The notes under the pieces were generated by a model. That model was not told where the DNA came from. It made no database searches and was given only the letters and a program-made list of their open reading frames with translations. DNA of 9,935 bases from Chitinivibrionales bacterium. GTDB lineage: Bacteria > Fibrobacterota > Chitinivibrionia > Chitinivibrionales > FEN-1185. Within the stretch, counting starts at the first letter, position 1; each line of letters starts with the position of its first letter. The stretch spans positions 1 to 9,935 of the forward strand of contig JAQUMP010000081.1 in NCBI GenBank assembly GCA_028718065.1, read 5' to 3'. This document shows, piece after piece, positions 6,801 through 9,935 of the stretch. The translations under genes and the position numbers were made by a program.

Positions 6801-8392
6801 TAAATGTGCATACGGTAAATGGTATTGAACTCCTTAATACTAATCTTATCGAAGACGCTAACGTGCAGGGACCGTACACGAATGCTTTTAATACCAAGGT
6901 TTCAGCGCTTGGCGGTGCCATTATGAACCGCGACTCGATGGGTTTAAAGGACACGATAACGCTGGTTTTTAGCCGTGCAGTTGATAGTGCGAAGATTTTC
7001 GGTATTCCGAGCAATTACCTTCTGCTGCAAAAAGGCGGAGTCGGTGCGGCGCTTAACTTTACGATGTCGATTAGCGCTGACAAGCAGACCGTTAAGCTGG
7101 TCCCGGCCGATAGTCTAAAGCAGACGATAGCGCCGGCCCAAAGCTACACCTTGACATTAAGCAATATTCCCGCGGCAGGGCTCGAAGCAAGCCTGCAGGG
7201 CGGCAAGGTGCTTGCTTATTCGCTGCCTTTTACCACGACGCCGCTGCCGGGTAAAATGTTGACCAAGGAAGCCATTGGCGCCTTGTCGACCGATACTTCG
7301 ACCACGGCGGGCGTGCGCGGCAAATATATGCCGTATAGCCCGGTGATATCTGCGTACAACACGCAGACCTTGAAGACGACAGTGCAAAACCATGTGTACT
7401 TTTACTTTAATGAAGTGTGCTGGAATGCGCATCATGATGACTCGATTACGCATTATCAGGCTGCTGTCCAGGGATATGATGGCGGTTGGATTGAATTGGG
7501 CAATAGCCTTAAACTTACCCAGACAGGTGTATATACCCCTTGGAATACGCCTTCGGCCGGCCAGCGGGTTCTCTTTTGGGATTTGAACCTTGCGGCAGCA
7601 ACTGACCTGAATGGCCAGTCGGTTTTGAGCTTGTTGCAGAAACCAAACGGTGGAAACGGCTATTCCAACCCGGCGACTGACATCTTTAATAATGGCAACG
7701 TTATTAAGGTTAAGATTCGCCCGATCTATAGCACCAATGCCACGTTCGAATATGCGAACGACCAGTATGGAGCTTGGAGCGATTCCATCTCTTACACCAA
7801 TAACGTTGCGCCGTGCGACAGCGACTTTGTGGCAGGTTTGAATGTTAATGCCGCTGCAGTTGCCGCAGCAAGACTGATTAACACTGCCCAGGGAGGCGTG
7901 TCGGTAACGCCGCAAGGCTGGGTTGATACCAATTTGTCGGCCAATCCAAGTTTGGCAGGCGGGGTAAGAGCCACTGTTATGAACGATGGTGGATATTATG
8001 TGACTGTCCTTACTTTCCCCGAAGACATGGATACCTCCGCGGCATCGGCTGCGAACATTAAGGCAACGGTGTGGATGGGTGACACTACCGGTCTGGGTGC
8101 CAATACGACCTGGACCAAAGACGCCACCTATTCCAAATGGAGCTCAGCTCGTTCGTATACCTTAGTTCTTGATATCCCGCACCTCCAGAACTACTTGGCG
8201 CATCTACCGTACTATGCAATAAGCATAAACCAAGTCAAAAATGCGTCGGGAGTTGTGATCCAGGCCTATGGCACGACGGGCGATGCGGCCACAGGAACTA
8301 CTTGGGCCAGCATTAATGCCGCAACTGTAGGTCGTGGCAAGAATGATGCAGACAAGGGTCCTAATAACCTCATCGGGCTCACTGCGTTCTAA
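3806..8392 (+). CDS. Giant multi-Ig-domain surface lipoprotein
   Basis: The protein has 1528 residues. The N-terminus has a basic MANKKH, a hydrophobic core, then LFVYCAKDNPAKP, so Cys27 is the likely lipidated residue, although Tyr before the Cys is unusual for a lipobox. Two beta-sandwich modules of the carboxypeptidase-regulatory-like type follow (about 44-125 and 144-240), with SGTVVDGATG..M.NV and T.S.GAFSI motifs. Next come about eight SbsA/Big_5-type Ig-like modules, starting near residues 248, 342, 443, 545, 650, 764, 872 and 1004. They are marked by recurring V.L.FSEPV-like strands, GDTL..TP and L.....Y.V.I motifs. Residues 443-544 and 545-649 are a tandem duplication. The C-terminal 380 residues (from 1149) contain an FN3-like stretch with YQAAVQGYDGGWIEL and a Trp-rich segment, otherwise unassigned. 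I see no T9SS or LPXTG sorting signal and no enzyme motif. A role in adhesion, surface coating or carbohydrate contact is inference. A terminator follows. Confidence 0.85.
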   Translation: MANKKHNLVLSLLGVAVVAASMLFVYCAKDNPAKPTTENNSVSWTFSGTVVDGATGLAMANVKIAYIDVNQEPQVDTTNSSGAFSIPFNPPGQRNFTFTAPAMATATDTIQYTVKTESQSGIYGANDTVLLDVSKTVALFPLSATISGTVVAQKNKRSALVPAAGVTMSVSFMDSAMADVSPRAFSVVTDSTGAFSIAKMPAGTQATLAVANITIGGVDYKLNQNISNVKLLAKAIPLGTFIMTPVDTSFALLSVLPKVVVPGHSIALTYSEPIDTPNYSYATLQGNGTSGNVNISAVVSGATLTLTPAAILRNGQKYLLTVYAFGKMGGQATDTSTLTVNGGDLTDITASNILDGNKVAIDGLGLSDSITFTFRDSVTSATINIENVGVIVPSTTTIAGKTVIIKPTTVWPVATLTVKVSATLKDGTPVSFNFAEVTNNNIEAVKSSNVLTSNGAGLTNVAVTTAPSFVMAVPFDSASLGVTMTNPAAVNISFTSKGDTITVTTPQNLSYNTPYTVTIKGKTKTSGLSFSVTVGPFTTVVGAFEAIKSSNVLTSDFAGLTNVAVNTVPSFVMAIPFDSASLGVTLVIPGTPPTPVNAQISSKADTIWVHPPQNLNYSGSYAVVFSGKTKTGLSFNFTSNTFTTQPDVFAVASNTWDASGNNAVNFPIYGTMWVKFSEPLSTDSSKIVWSAAAGVTSTLIGDKSQATYNSSIRISGDTLFVTPLKSLVNINFGDIIGFKVQVATASGKIASVASTFKATIQSNGFSVLSTNTKDAFGDMRTDFGILDTVRVVFNQGIAKINTATYTGLPLSTVGVGTINDLKLNATGDTLTFVPPVKLTNDVQYTIAITNVDLTSGLKNVTTAVSITWKTIKGIRLVSANDMTSATVYRPFSVTGDSLVLTFSEPVDITKAFNVFPIGSLWAHAQYSWNAAHTVVTIKGGPQDTLKAKAYVPVPDYSINAATVEYAGIQFQCTPVSTETQVTLNSAPASNQWVTPRAQINVHTVNGIELLNTNLIEDANVQGPYTNAFNTKVSALGGAIMNRDSMGLKDTITLVFSRAVDSAKIFGIPSNYLLLQKGGVGAALNFTMSISADKQTVKLVPADSLKQTIAPAQSYTLTLSNIPAAGLEASLQGGKVLAYSLPFTTTPLPGKMLTKEAIGALSTDTSTTAGVRGKYMPYSPVISAYNTQTLKTTVQNHVYFYFNEVCWNAHHDDSITHYQAAVQGYDGGWIELGNSLKLTQTGVYTPWNTPSAGQRVLFWDLNLAAATDLNGQSVLSLLQKPNGGNGYSNPATDIFNNGNVIKVKIRPIYSTNATFEYANDQYGAWSDSISYTNNVAPCDSDFVAGLNVNAAAVAAARLINTAQGGVSVTPQGWVDTNLSANPSLAGGVRATVMNDGGYYVTVLTFPEDMDTSAASAANIKATVWMGDTTGLGANTTWTKDATYSKWSSARSYTLVLDIPHLQNYLAHLPYYAISINQVKNASGVVIQAYGTTGDAATGTTWASINAATVGRGKNDADKGPNNLIGLTAF
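5132..5752 (+). repeat. Tandem duplication of one Ig-like module
   Basis: Copy 1 (5132-5437) and copy 2 (5438-5752) follow each other with a 306-base (102-codon) period. Both encode EA(V/I)KSSNVLTS, then GLTNVAV, SFVMA(V/I)PFDSASLGVT, PQNL.Y and GKTKT. Protein identity is highest over the first 45 residues of each copy, and the DNA there differs mostly at third codon positions. This suggests a fairly recent duplication under purifying selection. Copy 2 carries a small insertion containing PGTPPTP. The neighbouring modules have the same fold but are far more diverged. Confidence 0.85.
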
Positions 8393-8434
8393 GGCGTTTA
8401 TGCCGGGCGGAGGTTAATTCCCTGCCAGTAAACC

Positions 8435-8466
8435 AAAAGGCCTCCCGTAAGGGGGGCCTTTTTTTT
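8435..8466 (+). terminator. Intrinsic terminator of the surface-protein unit
   Basis: AAAAGGCCTCCC (8435-8446) pairs with GGGGGGCCTTTT (8451-8462) around a GTAA loop, with one T-G wobble. The right arm runs straight into eight T's (8459-8466). This is a textbook rho-independent terminator, 43 bases after the stop of the large lipoprotein gene. Confidence 0.95.
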
Positions 8467-8489
8467 GCTTTTTCCAGAGACTATCTCAG

Positions 8490-8518
8490 TTGCAAAATAA
8501 ATAATATTAAGCTATTTT
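8490..8518 (+). promoter_or_regulatory. Candidate promoter of the DUF4160/DUF2442 pair
   Basis: TTGCAA (8490-8495) and TATTTT (8513-8518) are separated by exactly 17 bases in an AT-rich stretch after the terminator. Each matches the sigma-70 consensus at four of six positions. Transcription starting about seven bases after the -10 box would begin at or next to the ATG at 8525, which has no Shine-Dalgarno sequence. The AT-rich context makes a chance match quite possible. Confidence 0.3.
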
Positions 8519-8524
8519 GTTTCT

Positions 8525-8764
8525 ATGAGTCCTGTTGTTTTCACGGATGGGCCTTTCAGTTTCCTGTTTTTCTCGAATGAGGAATTAAGGATTCATGTAC
8601 ACATTTTATCGACGGACGGCGAGGCAAAATTCTGGATTGAACCGATTATATCTTTAGCCAGGTCATCCGGATATTCAGCAAAGGAATTGACCCGGATCCA
8701 ACGACTTGTCGAGGAGCATAAAGATGAAATCAAGCGTAGCTGGAAAAAGCACTTTAAAGGCTGA
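8525..8764 (+). CDS. DUF4160 family protein
   Basis: The 79-residue protein fits the whole DUF4160 family. It has a hydrophobic beta start (F..GPFSFLFFSNE, 6-19), the family motif HVH (24-26) preceded by SNE.LRI, GEAKFWIEP (32-40), and a helical C-terminus with GYSAKELTRIQRLVEEHKDEI (49-69) and a final Trp. The molecular function is not known to me. In many genomes the gene is paired with DUF2442, as here, and the pair behaves as a mobile accessory module resembling a toxin-antitoxin unit; that role is inference. No Shine-Dalgarno sequence precedes the ATG. The 3' end overlaps the next gene by 41 bases in a different frame. Confidence 0.88.
   Translation: MSPVVFTDGPFSFLFFSNEELRIHVHILSTDGEAKFWIEPIISLARSSGYSAKELTRIQRLVEEHKDEIKRSWKKHFKG
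8711..8716 (+). promoter_or_regulatory. Ribosome binding site of the DUF2442 gene
   Basis: GAGGAG lies inside the DUF4160 coding sequence, seven bases before the ATG at 8724. It supports that start over the in-frame TTG at 8706. Confidence 0.7.
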
Positions 8765-8984
8765 GGTAACGAATATATCCGCTCAGGGTATCTGGCTTCT
8801 TGCCGGGCGTCACGAATATTTTCTTTCTTACGATGCCTTTCCGGAGTTTAAGGATGCCAGAATTACGGATATTCTCAATGTGGAAATCGAGCATGAGGAA
8901 TATCTTTTCTGGCCCTCTCTGGGAATCGATTTAGAACTCGAATCCATTAAAAATCCGGAAAAATATCCTCTGCGTTACAAATAG
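8724..8984 (+). CDS. DUF2442 family protein
   Basis: The 86-residue protein matches the DUF2442 layout. It has an opening beta strand LKAEVTNISAQGIWLL (11-26), then EYFLSYDAFPEFKDARITDI (31-50), LNVE, and the family-typical end LFWPSLGIDLELESI (61-75) with NPEKYPL. It is small, acidic in the middle and has no signal peptide. Its start lies 41 bases inside the DUF4160 gene, so the two are translated from one mRNA. DUF2442 proteins are often found beside DUF4160 and beside other small ORFs in accessory regions. If this is a toxin-antitoxin module, which partner is the toxin cannot be told from the sequence. The next gene begins 67 bases on. Confidence 0.88.
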   Translation: MKSSVAGKSTLKAEVTNISAQGIWLLAGRHEYFLSYDAFPEFKDARITDILNVEIEHEEYLFWPSLGIDLELESIKNPEKYPLRYK

Positions 8985-9051
8985 CCGCGATTAAAAACCA
9001 ATACCAGGCGCTTACCCCCCTTTTGTCTTTTTTTAAACAAAGGAATGCAGG

Positions 9052-9549
9052 ATGAAAATTGTAAAGCATTTTGGCGTTTTGATAGCAGGAATGGTTTTGG
9101 TTATAGTTGCGGGATGCTCACGGACCGACGAGGGTCCGTTTGATCAGGAAATAACAGGGCGCACGCTTTCGGCACGGGTAAAGGTGGATGAGCAGGGGCT
9201 TGCGATATTATTAGTAAATATCGGCAACCGTGCGGCAACCATATCGCCGCTTATGCTATCGGTAAAGTATGTGAATGGCCGAACGATCGAGCGCACCTGC
9301 GCGATTACCCGCGTGAGTGCCGAGCAGGTGAGTTTTACCTGCGCGGGAACCAGCGGGGCCGCTATTATTTCGCAAGTAAATAGCGCCGCGCTGCATGCCC
9401 GTTTGCAAGGTGGGGCAAAATTGTTTGGCAAGGAGCAAGTTGTAATAAGGCCCATGCCTACCTTTGATTCCGAGGCGAAGAATAATAGCGCGATATCGTC
9501 AGTAAATATTAGTTTGCCGTGGCAGAAGTTTGCGATTGGCGGGTGGTAG
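9052..9549 (+). CDS. Small lipoprotein of unknown function
   Basis: The 165-residue precursor has a classical lipoprotein leader: basic MKIVKH, hydrophobic core GVLIAGMVLVIV, then lipobox VAGC with Cys22 lipidated, followed by S-R-T-D. The mature chain of about 144 residues is rich in alternating beta pattern (LSARVKVDEQGLAILLVNIG, 40-59) and has two further Cys (in RTCAI and FTCAG) that could form a disulphide. The beta-strand pattern suggests a single beta-sandwich, but I recognise no family. AAAGGA at 9039-9044, seven bases before the ATG, supports the start. No clear terminator separates it from the DUF2442 gene, and none is obvious after its stop. Confidence 0.75.
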   Translation: MKIVKHFGVLIAGMVLVIVAGCSRTDEGPFDQEITGRTLSARVKVDEQGLAILLVNIGNRAATISPLMLSVKYVNGRTIERTCAITRVSAEQVSFTCAGTSGAAIISQVNSAALHARLQGGAKLFGKEQVVIRPMPTFDSEAKNNSAISSVNISLPWQKFAIGGW

Positions 9550-9587
9550 GAAATTGGTTCGCTTTTCTTAAATTGTTTTGTAGGTGT

Positions 9588-9827
9588 TTAAGGATTTTTA
9601 ATACACCGCACGCTAAACCCAAAATGCATATCCTCGTTATCACTGTTTATACTAGCCGTACTGAAGCCAATAGTACGAAGCCACACAAAATTACCACTAT
9701 ACACCGTAGATGACCACCAATAGCCAATTCCCCCAGCTGAACCAAATCCACTACTCGGTGAACGGGCACCGCCCGGAAGAGCCGAAAAACCGGTTTCGTT
9801 TGTAGCACCCTTGTGCACACCATCTAA
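9588..9827 (-). pseudogene. 5'-truncated FISUMP-domain remnant
   Basis: The minus-strand frame reads NETGFSALPGGARSPSSGF, then GYWWSSTVYSG and finally GFSVRCIKNP before a TAA at 9588-9590. These are the hallmark C-terminal motifs of the Fib_succ_major (FISUMP, TIGR02145) domain: GFsAlPgG, YWWSST and GFSVRC. The domain is normally about 150-180 residues. Here only the last ~75 are present; the expected upstream parts (DG..Y.tV.iG.Q.WMAENL, WHLPT..EW, LKS..GW) are missing. The frame is closed by a TAA at 9828-9830. The GTG at 9818 has no ribosome binding site. I read it as the tail of a FISUMP gene left by a deletion or recombination. The intact codons suggest a recent event, or an assembly join. 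Confidence 0.75.
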
Positions 9828-9935
9828 TTATGAGTCCGGATTTCCTGAAAAACGGGTAACACTTTTTTGTTAATGGTGACGGTAATAGAGCCGTTTTTGC
9901 GCAGCCAGGATTCGACGGCGATACGCCATGCGGAT
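9824..9935 (-). CDS. C-terminal end of an unidentified protein (partial)
   Basis: A minus-strand frame enters from the right edge and ends in TAG at 9824-9826. It reads WRIAVESWLRKNGSITVTIN in part and ends VFQEIRTHN. It looks like real protein (amphipathic helix, then a beta hairpin), but I cannot assign a family from 36 residues. Its last bases touch the FISUMP remnant, which continues in another frame. It could be an intact gene end or a gene broken at the same junction. Confidence 0.4.
   Translation of the reverse strand, partial: SAWRIAVESWLRKNGSITVTINKKVLPVFQEIRTHN

Noticed and set aside
7157..7915. Minus-strand frame of 252 codons opposite the giant lipoprotein C-terminus
   Set aside because: It is antisense to a continuous real frame with no ribosome binding site or recognisable domain.
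9519..9713. Plus-strand frame overlapping the small lipoprotein's end
   Set aside because: It is the complement of the recognisable FISUMP coding sequence and has no family features of its own.

Overview
The window looks like a Gram-negative bacterium of the FCB group, most likely Fibrobacterota-like. The main reasons are a remnant of a FISUMP domain (the 'Fibrobacter succinogenes major paralogous' family) at the right edge, two lipoprotein-type leaders, and an outer-membrane beta-barrel protein ending in aromatic Phe. The phylum is an inference from family content, not from a marker phylogeny. All complete genes lie on the + strand; only the last ~350 bases carry minus-strand coding sequence.

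Bases 1-2687 are a compact, GC-rich housekeeping cluster. It holds the last codons of a gene that may be ruvA, a pentapeptide-repeat protein overlapping it by 4 bases, ruvB overlapping that by 8 bases, a small DUF2905 membrane protein 4 bases after ruvB, and a BCP/PrxQ-type peroxiredoxin. A tRNA-Arg(CCU) follows at 2735-2808. Bases 2809-3120 are sharply AT-rich, with no convincing gene but with two diverged copies of an ~83-base direct repeat.

Bases 3121-8392 are a probable two-gene cell-surface unit: a small outer-membrane beta-barrel protein, then a 1528-residue envelope protein. The large protein has a lipoprotein-like leader, two carboxypeptidase-regulatory-like beta-sandwich modules, about eight SbsA/Big_5-type Ig-like modules (two from a tandem duplication) and an unassigned C-terminal region. 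A strong intrinsic terminator closes the unit at 8435-8466.

Bases 8525-8984 encode an overlapping DUF4160/DUF2442 pair, a widespread accessory pair whose layout resembles a toxin-antitoxin module. A small lipoprotein of unknown role follows (9052-9549). The right edge holds, on the minus strand, the C-terminal end of an unidentified gene, directly followed by a 5'-truncated FISUMP domain.

The best candidates for new biology are the pentapeptide-repeat gene translationally coupled into the Holliday-junction operon, the barrel/giant Ig-lipoprotein pair, the diverged repeat after the tRNA, and the FISUMP remnant.
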